Below, piece by piece: positions 1 through 4,869 of a stretch of 6,442 nt of DNA (its first letter is position 1; each line of letters opens with the position of its first letter). Location: assembly GCA_937880835.1 (NCBI GenBank), contig CALGRN010000232.1, positions 1 through 6,442 on the forward strand, in the 5' to 3' direction. A program made the translations under genes and the position numbers. The DNA comes from an uncultured Prevotella sp. Its GTDB lineage: Bacteria > Bacteroidota > Bacteroidia > Bacteroidales > Bacteroidaceae. The notes beneath the pieces are model-generated. The model was given only the letters and a program-made list of their open reading frames with translations. It had not been told where the DNA came from and did not search any database.

Positions 1-92
1 ATGGTGGAATCCCAAATTCTAGGCATGCTTAATCAATATTATTTCCCAGAAGAGCATCTGGTTGGAATCACATTTGGATGAGATTTTTATAA
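1..92 (+). pseudogene. Decayed C-terminal remnant of a signal peptidase I (tentative)
   Basis: Frame 1 encodes YYFPEEHLVGI (about 37-69), which closely matches the segment after box E in type I signal peptidases (VPEDHIVGK at 428-454 in the next copy; VPENHIIGE in the third). Two flanking pieces fit the same family only in frame 3. NSRHA (18-32) resembles the NS.DSR part of box E, and IWMRFL followed by a stop (72-92) resembles the IWMSF-type strand that follows HLVG. The pieces are colinear but need at least two frame changes, so I read this as a degraded copy entering from the left edge. It is short and each match is weak on its own. Sequencing error at a contig end, or chance, are alternatives. 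Confidence 0.4.
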
Positions 93-361
93 ATAGTACT
101 GGTCTTAATTGTAATAAAATGTTACATATTTTTACATAATATTCCAGCTCAGTTGGCTGAATGTCTGAAAAACATGGAATGGAAAAAGAGTTTCCAAAAA
201 TACAATGTACATTTCGAGAGCATAAAATTGCACCACTTACCAGTTAAAGAAATCTTTATTTTCTAGTTTTCAGAGCGACAATTGAAGAAAATTCTGGATT
301 TCTGACAGCAGCAGAGATTTGGAATTGTTCAATCTTTTGAATATCAAGGCGGAATGCAGAG
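93..361. other. AT-rich stretch with no recognisable gene
   Basis: By hand count, 121-360 is about one third G+C, against about half for 421-540 inside the lepB fragment. A stop-free frame runs on the plus strand from 93 to the TAG at 264-266, containing a run read as PAQLAECLKNMEWKKSF. Another runs on the minus strand from 366 to the TAA at 258-256 and ends in SSIVALKTRK. Neither has a family signature I recognise, a ribosome binding site or a convincing start. There is no promoter box or strong hairpin. The stretch ends abruptly where signal peptidase coding sequence begins, around 350-362. Confidence 0.5.
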
Positions 362-550
362 ATGGATTATTATTGGATGATGGGCGACAACCGTCATAAC
401 AGTGCCGATTCGAGATACTGGGGATTTGTTCCCGAAGATCATATTGTAGGCAAACCGATATTCATTTGGTGGTCGTCAGACCCCGACAGACACGGCTTCG
501 GTGGTATCAGATGGGGCAGGTTGTTCAATCTGGTTGATAATATCAAGTGA
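362..550 (+). pseudogene. lepB: 3' fragment of signal peptidase I (lepB)
   Basis: Signal peptidase I (family S26) cleaves signal peptides from exported proteins at the outer face of the inner membrane. Only 62 codons are present. They begin MDYYWMMGDNR and contain the complete box E (G8-D9-N10, N13-S14, D16-S17-R18), then W20-G21-F22-V23-P24-E25 and HIVGK, then a typical C-terminus with GGIRWGRL and a final lysine. The N-terminal membrane anchor, catalytic Ser box and Lys box are all absent. A stop lies in the same frame at 338-340, and the 350 bases upstream are not a normal lepB. Met362 is probably an internal methionine (FxMDYYWM in intact proteins), not a start. The fragment cannot be an active protease. 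It sits directly upstream of a signal peptidase paralogue and wbqC, the order I would expect for this phylum, so the downstream side of the locus seems native. Rearrangement or an assembly misjoin could explain the missing 5' part. Confidence 0.85.
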
Positions 551-555
551 TATAA

Positions 556-614
556 AAAGCATTAAAACAATGGTGAAGAGACGCCGAACGGATGTCTTTT
601 CGCCATTATGCTTT
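556..614 (+). terminator. Long intercistronic hairpin after the lepB fragment
   Basis: The inner stem pairs 569-582 (AATGGTGAAGAGAC) with 594-607 (GTCTTTTCGCCATT): 14 pairs including G-U wobbles around an 11-base loop. Outside it, AAAGCAT (556-562) pairs with ATGCTTT (608-614), leaving a six-base bulge on the 5' side. It starts six bases after the lepB stop, where a terminator or processing structure is expected. There is no long T run after the stem, so it may attenuate transcription or stabilise the 3' end and not terminate fully. Confidence 0.42.
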
Positions 615-672
615 GTAGAAAGTCTGTCCGTCAGATGGAATTACTGTTTGTCGGACTTTATAAATAAATTGA

Positions 673-1221
673 ATGCGTGATGCCGTAAAATTCATTTTCT
701 CGCTGGTTACAGCATCATTGGCGATGCTTGTTTTCCGCGCTTTGGTGTTCACAATCTATACCGTACCGCAGAGCAGTAAAGATATGGTATTGCAAAAGGG
801 CGACCGGGTGATGGTGAACAGGTGGAGTTATGGTCTCAGAGCAGGCGATGATGTTCATTTCCCTTATAGTCGTTGGATGCATTCACAAATAAAAAAAGGC
901 GACATTGTGGCTTTCAACAATCCGTCCGACAAATCCCGCAGAGTATCGTCACGCAATGTATTGCTGGGCAGGATAACCGCTTGTCCGGAAGACACGATAT
1001 CATATTCAAATCAAAGATATGTTCTTCCGCACAGATGCAACGGCGAAATACCACTGTACATAATAAAATCCGAACAAGGCGAACATCTCGTTCCCGAAAA
1101 CCACATCATAGGAGAAGCGTTCGTAATAGTTTACGGAAAGACACCCGGCACACCAATATACAACGGCTATATAAAGGAAAGGTGGTTTCGTTTGATAAAA
1201 CAATGCGCTACGGCATTATGA
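673..1221 (+). CDS. Divergent signal peptidase I-like protein, predicted catalytically defective
   Basis: This 182-residue protein has a single N-terminal membrane anchor (about residues 6-28) followed by signal peptidase family S26 sequence. The Ser box aligns without gaps to E. coli LepB: VPQSSKDMVLQKGD against IPSGSMMPTLLIGD places Ser35 at the nucleophile, with Lys36 replacing the usual Met. NRWSYGLR (49-56) and KKGDIVAFNNP (74-84) are family hallmarks. In the Lys box, however, LLGRITACPED (97-107) aligns to YIKRAVGLPGD, so the general-base Lys is Gly99. Box E (GDN..NS.DSR) is missing, and only VPENHIIG (140-147) and a short tail remain. At 182 residues it is much shorter than usual for the phylum. 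It probably does not cleave by the Ser/Lys mechanism; a binding or accessory role is inference. The stop overlaps the wbqC start (ATGA, 1218-1221), indicating an operon. The start at 673 is chosen because the membrane anchor follows directly. Confidence 0.85.
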   Translation: MRDAVKFIFSLVTASLAMLVFRALVFTIYTVPQSSKDMVLQKGDRVMVNRWSYGLRAGDDVHFPYSRWMHSQIKKGDIVAFNNPSDKSRRVSSRNVLLGRITACPEDTISYSNQRYVLPHRCNGEIPLYIIKSEQGEHLVPENHIIGEAFVIVYGKTPGTPIYNGYIKERWFRLIKQCATAL

Positions 1222-1844
1222 AAACAGCACTGCTATCTTCCGCATATTTCGCTCCGATACAATGGTATCAGAAACTGAACAGATACGATGAAGTTCTCAT
1301 CGAACGGTGCGACAGTTTCATAAAACAGACTTATCGAAACCGTTGCGTCATAGCAACAGCCAACGGACTTCAATCGCTTACGATACCGATAGAACGTCCG
1401 TCGCAATCCGACTCTTCGGGTTCGGGCACGCAAGGCAAGGACATACGCATAAGCAATCACGGAAATTGGCGTCACATTCACAGCAATGCTTTGAAGAGCG
1501 CGTATGGAGAAAGTCCTTTTTTTGAATACTACGCAGACGACATAATGCCTTTCTTCGAGCACAAATGGACATTCCTTTATGATTTCAACATGGAGATAAC
1601 TCGTAAGATTTGCGAGCTTATAGACTTGCGTCCGAATGTCAGAGAGACCGAAGAATACATAAAAACGCCCGACGGAACAGATGATTTTCGCGATGCGATA
1701 AGACCGAAACATCCGTTGACAGACGAAAACTTCAATCCCCAAAAATATTATCAGGTTTACGAACATAAGTTCGGTTTCCAAGCAAACCTAAGCATCCTTG
1801 ACCTCCTTTTCAACGAAGGAAACGAATCGGTGTTCTTTCTGTGA
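1218..1844 (+). CDS. WbqC family protein
   Basis: A 208-residue protein of the WbqC-like family, which is named from an O-antigen cluster and whose biochemical activity I cannot state from sequence. Family hallmarks are the N-terminal LLSSAYFAPIQWYQKL (5-20), the central NWRHIHSNALKSAYGESPFFEYY (83-105, a run of His, Ser and aromatic residues) and the C-terminal YYQVYEHKFGFQANLSILDLLFNEG (177-201). There is no signal peptide or membrane segment, so it is predicted cytosolic. A Ser/Gly-rich stretch at 62-72 (SQSDSSGSGTQ) looks like a flexible loop. The start at 1218 is preferred because it overlaps the upstream stop as ATGA and puts the conserved block at the N-terminus; an in-frame ATG lies at 1203 inside the upstream gene. 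Placement behind signal peptidase genes is, to my knowledge, common in Bacteroidales. Translation is probably coupled to the upstream gene. Confidence 0.88.
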   Translation: MKTALLSSAYFAPIQWYQKLNRYDEVLIERCDSFIKQTYRNRCVIATANGLQSLTIPIERPSQSDSSGSGTQGKDIRISNHGNWRHIHSNALKSAYGESPFFEYYADDIMPFFEHKWTFLYDFNMEITRKICELIDLRPNVRETEEYIKTPDGTDDFRDAIRPKHPLTDENFNPQKYYQVYEHKFGFQANLSILDLLFNEGNESVFFL

Positions 1845-2069
1845 ACAGCAACAGCCATTCGAATGAACGCAAATCGTTCTGTTTTCCTACAATCATACGT
1901 CTCTTTCTTTCACACAAAATGCATTCCTTATATGAATGAGATAGGAGAAACAAAAGCATGGAGGACATTGTGGAACGTCATAATATTTGCCGAACTGCCA
2001 AACATAATAACAGTTTCGGAAAACTCTGTTTTTGGTTTTCTAAAAACTGTTCTTTCACTTCTATATTTC
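1845..2069. other. Intergenic stretch with no supported gene
   Basis: Plus-strand open frames exist (1863-2093, and 47 codons from the ATG at 1958 preceded by GGAGAA), but both run through the terminator hairpin at 2070-2106. They lack any family motif and are rich in Phe, Ser, Cys and Asn, as expected of translated AT-rich spacer. No promoter box or RNA gene was recognised. Confidence 0.5.
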
Positions 2070-2106
2070 AAAAGTTATCCTTTTGCGATGTAAAAGGATA
2101 ACTTTT
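2070..2106. terminator. Strong bidirectional hairpin terminator
   Basis: A perfect 15-bp inverted repeat pairs AAAAGTTATCCTTTT (2070-2084) with AAAAGGATAACTTTT (2092-2106) around the 7-base loop GCGATGT. Each strand ends in T residues, as in intrinsic terminators working both ways. It lies downstream of wbqC on the plus strand and beyond the HTH gene on the minus strand, between convergent units. The regular arms also resemble an intergenic repeat element, which cannot be tested in one window. Confidence 0.75.
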
Positions 2107-2166
2107 ATGGTGCAAAACAATAGCTTTTAGAAAGCAATGGCATCTATACTATGGACTGAATGCATG

Positions 2167-2190
2167 AAAAAGCCTTTGCAGAAAGGCTTT
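2167..2190 (-). terminator. Intrinsic terminator of the HTH/membrane-protein unit
   Basis: Read on the minus strand, AAAGCCTTT (2190-2182) pairs with AAAGGCTTT (2177-2169) across a 4-base loop, and T residues continue to 2167. It lies about 26 bases beyond the stop of the XRE regulator, the expected place for its terminator. Confidence 0.68.
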
Positions 2191-2215
2191 CAAGGCTCAT
2201 CCGAAATACTGTAAG

Positions 2216-2419
2216 CTATAAATCGGTATCTTCGAGTTGGAAAATATCTTCCACCTTTTTGTCGAACACCGAAGAGATTTTAAGAGCCAAAACGGTAGAA
2301 GGCACATACTTTCCTGACTCTATCGCATTTATTGTTTGGCGGCTTACTCCTGTCATTTCAGCTAATTGCTGTTGCGTGATACGTTTCACTGCACGCTCCA
2401 CTCTTATGTTATTTTTCAT
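2216..2419 (-). CDS. Small XRE/Cro-type HTH transcriptional regulator
   Basis: A 67-residue protein that is essentially one Cro/CI helix-turn-helix domain. TQQQLAEMTG (15-24) forms helix 2 and VSRQTINAIESGKYVPS (25-41) contains the recognition helix and the following turn, the signature of compact XRE regulators. ALKISSVFDKKVEDIF (45-60) is the usual C-terminal helix pair. There is no sensor domain, so signal input, if any, must come from a partner. It overlaps the upstream membrane-protein gene by 11 bases. Its start at 2419 is fixed by a strong AGGAGG nine bases or less upstream. Proteins of this type are often encoded beside small multi-TM proteins; here the pair is presumably co-transcribed and may autoregulate (inference). 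The target is unknown. Confidence 0.9.
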   Translation of the reverse strand: MKNNIRVERAVKRITQQQLAEMTGVSRQTINAIESGKYVPSTVLALKISSVFDKKVEDIFQLEDTDL

Positions 2420-2885
2420 TGTTTGCCCTCCTGAAACGATACAGTTCGTAATAGTATTTGAATATGAAAATCAAGAGTTGAGAGAACATGAACAATATCA
2501 TGAAATGGAGAAAAAACAGACCGAAAAAGAACCAAGTGCCGATAATGAGCAAAAGCGTGTTTACTTTCACAGCCCATACAAACGACTTCATGCGTATGTT
2601 GGCTATACATTCGTCTTCGTCTTTTTCGCGAGCGAAAGAGATGAAAAGCAGCGAAAGGGAGAGAAAAACAGTGATAATCTCGGACAGCATGCCTTGTTTT
2701 TTAAATCCAATCATAGTACTATCCCCAAAAGGAAATATACTATTGCCCAACATCAGGGTTGGAAATGATATCATTTCGTCTTCCAATACATCGGCAAGAA
2801 GCAATATTTCCAAGACTGCAAAAACCAAAAACAAACACCAACCGATTTTCTTAAATACGGTAGGAAATAAATAATTACTTTTCAT
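2409..2885 (-). CDS. Four-TM membrane protein paired with the HTH regulator
   Basis: A 158-residue protein with four hydrophobic segments at about 13-32, 66-84, 103-123 and 124-144, and no enzymatic motif. After TM2 comes a charged stretch, AREKDEDECIANIRMKSF (85-102), then WAVKVNT leading into TM3. I associate this acidic/IR.KS..WA...N arrangement with a Bacteroidales family of uncharacterised membrane proteins encoded beside small XRE regulators, but I cannot name a Pfam family with confidence. DUF2975-type proteins have a similar size, topology and HTH partner. It has no cleavable signal peptide and is predicted to lie in the inner membrane. The gene overlaps the HTH gene by 11 bases and is first in the unit. 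Function is unknown; a sensor or sequestering partner of the regulator is inference. Confidence 0.8.
   Translation of the reverse strand: MKSNYLFPTVFKKIGWCLFLVFAVLEILLLADVLEDEMISFPTLMLGNSIFPFGDSTMIGFKKQGMLSEIITVFLSLSLLFISFAREKDEDECIANIRMKSFVWAVKVNTLLLIIGTWFFFGLFFLHFMILFMFSQLLIFIFKYYYELYRFRRANNEK
2427..2432 (-). promoter_or_regulatory. Strong Shine-Dalgarno site for the HTH gene
   Basis: The minus strand reads CAGGAGGGCAAACAATG, a full AGGAGG with seven bases before the ATG at 2419. It lies inside the 3' end of the membrane-protein gene. It supports the chosen start and suggests the regulator can initiate efficiently without relying only on coupling. Such a complete site is uncommon in Bacteroidota, where most genes lack a clear one. 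Confidence 0.8.
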
Positions 2886-2917
2886 AATACATTCTTTTTA
2901 TTGATTATACCATAGTG

Positions 2918-2925
2918 CAAAAGTA
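2918..2925 (-). promoter_or_regulatory. Bacteroidota-type -7 promoter box for the membrane-protein/HTH unit
   Basis: The minus strand reads TACTTTTG, a full match to TAnnTTTG, 33 bases before the ATG at 2885. A clear -33 TTTG at normal spacing is not seen. A second near copy, TACTTTTTG, lies 20 bases further upstream, and the 10-bp palindrome TTTTGCAAAA (2933-2942) is a possible operator. A TATAAT also occurs between the box and the start, but it is not the phylum's consensus. Confidence 0.55.
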
Positions 2926-3218
2926 ATGTTTATTTTGCAAAAAGTAAAACAAACACGACATAAAGTTATGTAGACTTAACATTATTTATACTTGTCAATC
3001 CATATTTTGCTGTTTGTAACGACTGTTTATGCTGCGCAAGACGATATCAAGAAAACATGATTTTCAATGTTTCTATCGTTCGTAACGGCGAAAAACAGCC
3101 TTCGTGCAGCGTTATGACAGTGTGGCTCTATATATATAATAATGTGTAAAATGATGAGAAATGTCCTGTCCGATGCATAATATTTAGGTCAGAACAATCG
3201 TATTTTGTAATTTTATTG
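2926..3218. other. Divergent intergenic region without a gene
   Basis: This stretch separates the minus-strand HTH/membrane unit from the plus-strand permease. It is AT-rich and interrupted by stops in all frames. The longest plausible plus-strand frame is 30 codons from the ATG at 3057 and has no ribosome site or family resemblance. It includes a TATATATATA run near 3130. No RNA gene, riboswitch-like fold or strong hairpin was recognised. It probably carries the upstream promoter elements of both units. Confidence 0.5.
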
Positions 3219-3226
3219 TATTTTTG
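3219..3226 (+). promoter_or_regulatory. Bacteroidota-type -7 promoter box for the MFS permease
   Basis: TATTTTTG matches TAnnTTTG exactly. Transcription would start near 3231, leaving about 10 bases before the ATG at 3241 or about 25 before the in-frame ATG at 3256. This favours the downstream start. No clear -33 TTTG is present at the usual distance; the nearest TTTG (3204-3207) is too close. Confidence 0.5.
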
Positions 3227-3240
3227 CAAATCGTACATAT

Positions 3241-4572
3241 ATGAAAGACGGAAATATGAAAACAAATAAGAACGGACTCCTTTCGCGCGACGGCGTAAGT
3301 TTCCTGCTGCCGTTTATAATGATAACATCGTGCTTTGCGCTCTGGGGTTTTGCAAATGATGTCACTTCACCGATGGTGAAAGCATTCTCAAAAATATTCC
3401 AAATGAGTGTCACCGAAGGTGCTCTTGTGCAGGTAGCGTTCTATCTTGGCTACTTCGTAATGGCGTTTCCTGCTGCAATGTTTATACAACGATATTCCTT
3501 TAAGGCAGGTGTCATGGTGGGATTGTCGCTATATGCCGCCGGCGCACTTGCATTCATACCTGCCAAGTTTACAGGTATATACTATCCGTTTCTGCTCGCC
3601 TATTTCATAATGACGTGCGGACTGTCGTTTCTTGAAACATCCTGCAACCCTTACATCTATTGTATGGGAAGCGAAGAGACTGCCACACGAAGGCTGAATC
3701 TGGCACAGTCGTTCAATCCGATAGGTGCAGTTACGGGCATGTTTGTAGCAATGCACTTCGTACAAAACCGTCTTAACCATTCCGATTCGGCTACTCGTGC
3801 TAAGCTGATGCTCACCGATAGCGCGCAATTTGAAGCCATAAAAGACAGCGATCTGGGCATACTCATACAGCCATATGTTTATATCGGACTGATTATTTTA
3901 GTCATACTCGTTGCCATAAGGCTTATGAAGATGCCTAAAAACGGTGATACCAAGTCAGAAAAAAGCCTGTGGACAGCCCTAAAAGAGATATTTGTTATAA
4001 AGAATTATCGTGAAGGTGTGGTCGCACAATTCTTCTATGTGGGAGCACAAGTTACTTGTTGGACATTCATAATACAATACGGAACGCGCGTGTTTATGGA
4101 ACAGGGAATGGGAGAAAAGGCTGCCGAAGTGTTGTCGCAGAAATACAACATAGCAGCTTTGGTGCTGTTTACGTTCAGTCGTTTTATATGTACATGGTTC
4201 TTGAAATACATCAGTCCGGGCAGACTTCTTATGCTGCTTGCCGTTGCTGCAATAGCTGCTGTGGCAGGAGTTATAGGTTTCACCGATGAGAAAGGACTTG
4301 TATGCCTTGTCATCGTGAGCGGTTGCATGTCGCTTATGTTCCCCACTATCTACGGAATTGCATTGAAAGGACTCGGCGATAACGTTAAATTCGGCGGTGC
4401 AGGACTTATAATGTCGATACTCGGAGGGTCAGTATTGCCGCCTGTCCAGGCTGCTGTCATAGACCTGAACATAACCGTTTTTAACCTGCCTTCAACCAAT
4501 GTATCATTCCTTATCCCTCTTGTTTGTTTCATTGTGGTGGCATTATACGGATACAGAGCGCAGAAAAGATGA
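3241..4572 (+). CDS. FucP-like MFS sugar:proton symporter
   Basis: A 443-residue, 12-TM major facilitator permease of the fucose/galactose/glucose:H+ symporter family, acting in the inner membrane. The first helix carries FALWGFANDVTSPMVKAF (32-49). VAFYLGYFVMAFPAAMFIQRYSFKAG (65-90) is the family's TM2-3 motif, FLETSCNP (130-137) holds Glu132 (equivalent to E. coli FucP Glu135), and RLNLAQSFNPIGA (151-163) holds Asn159 (equivalent to Asn162). Residues 233-253 (MPKNGDTK...LKEIF) are the central cytoplasmic loop before the C-terminal half, where QFFYVGAQVTCWTFIIQY matches the family's TM7 motif. The residue aligning with the proton-coupling Asp46 of E. coli FucP is Ser43, with an Asp three residues earlier (Asp40). 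The substrate is therefore not assignable; a monosaccharide is likely. It stands alone, without kinase or isomerase genes next to it. ATG 3256 (438 residues) is a good alternative start because the promoter box is so close. Confidence 0.92.
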   Translation: MKDGNMKTNKNGLLSRDGVSFLLPFIMITSCFALWGFANDVTSPMVKAFSKIFQMSVTEGALVQVAFYLGYFVMAFPAAMFIQRYSFKAGVMVGLSLYAAGALAFIPAKFTGIYYPFLLAYFIMTCGLSFLETSCNPYIYCMGSEETATRRLNLAQSFNPIGAVTGMFVAMHFVQNRLNHSDSATRAKLMLTDSAQFEAIKDSDLGILIQPYVYIGLIILVILVAIRLMKMPKNGDTKSEKSLWTALKEIFVIKNYREGVVAQFFYVGAQVTCWTFIIQYGTRVFMEQGMGEKAAEVLSQKYNIAALVLFTFSRFICTWFLKYISPGRLLMLLAVAAIAAVAGVIGFTDEKGLVCLVIVSGCMSLMFPTIYGIALKGLGDNVKFGGAGLIMSILGGSVLPPVQAAVIDLNITVFNLPSTNVSFLIPLVCFIVVALYGYRAQKR

Positions 4573-4590
4573 TGAACAAACGATGTATTT

Positions 4591-4635
4591 GTGAGTGAAC
4601 AATAAGGGAACATTCGCTCGCTTTGTCTTGTTTTT
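4591..4635 (+). terminator. Probable terminator of the MFS permease gene
   Basis: GTGAGTGAA (4591-4599) pairs with TTCGCTCGC (4613-4621), nine pairs with two G-U wobbles around a 13-base loop, followed by the T-rich run TTTGTCTTGTTTTT. It starts 18 bases after the permease stop. The loop is rather large, so strength is uncertain. Confidence 0.5.
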
Positions 4636-4646
4636 CAAGTTCTTAA

Positions 4647-4687
4647 CGTATGTTTTTGTTTGTAGGAATAATACATAAAAACATACG
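4647..4687. repeat. 11-bp inverted repeat upstream of the LRR gene
   Basis: CGTATGTTTTT (4647-4657) is the exact reverse complement of AAAAACATACG (4677-4687), separated by 19 bases and followed by AAAAATTTTT. It lies just upstream of the LRR gene's promoter box. It could be a second terminator, an operator, or the edge of a small repeat element. Confidence 0.5.
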
Positions 4688-4715
4688 AAAAATTTTTCTT
4701 ATCATTTTTTTTCCT

Positions 4716-4723
4716 TACTTTTG
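4716..4723 (+). promoter_or_regulatory. Bacteroidota-type -7 promoter box for the LRR protein
   Basis: TACTTTTG matches TAnnTTTG exactly, with a T-rich TTTTT (4693-4697) 18 bases upstream as a weak -33 element. Transcription from about 4730 would give a leader of roughly 140 bases before the ATG at 4870. That leader holds only a weak hairpin, TCGGTG (4750-4755) with CACCGA (4768-4773), and is A-rich just before the start. No known riboswitch was recognised. Confidence 0.55.
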
Positions 4724-4869
4724 CAGCGAGTTATAAATAAAATTCTCTGTCGGTGATAATTATGCAGCACCGAAACGATGTATTTTCCGATATAGGGTTT
4801 CAAATAAAATATCATAAAACAATTATCTCTTTAAAAGACGACAATAGAAAAAACTTAATACTAAAATAT

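Noticed and set aside
140..275. Splice-site-like sequences (pyrimidine-rich tract ending TTTTCAG; GGTAAGT on the minus strand) suggesting eukaryotic contamination
   Set aside because: Such short motifs are common in AT-rich DNA, and the flanking sequence is clearly bacterial. Not testable here without a search.
873..1217. In-frame upstream extension of the WbqC reading frame within the signal peptidase-like gene
   Set aside because: It is the shadow of the 673-1221 coding frame. The conserved WbqC N-terminus begins at the ATG at 1218.
1233..1781. 182-codon minus-strand open frame opposite wbqC
   Set aside because: Antisense to a well-supported gene, with no family motif and an implausible Arg/Val/Phe/Tyr-rich composition.
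1863..2101. Small plus-strand frames after wbqC, including one from the ATG at 1958 with GGAGAA upstream
   Set aside because: They end within the perfect terminator hairpin and have no recognisable domain.
2160..2768. 202-codon plus-strand frame opposite the HTH/membrane genes
   Set aside because: Antisense to two genes with clear domain and membrane evidence. The translation is low-complexity and charged, with no motif.
3057..3149. 30-codon frame in the divergent spacer
   Set aside because: No ribosome site, no similarity recognised, and it ends in a TA-repeat-derived sequence.
4746..4801. Possible riboswitch or structured leader before the LRR gene
   Set aside because: Only 5-6 bp stems with large loops are present, and no conserved riboswitch core was recognised.
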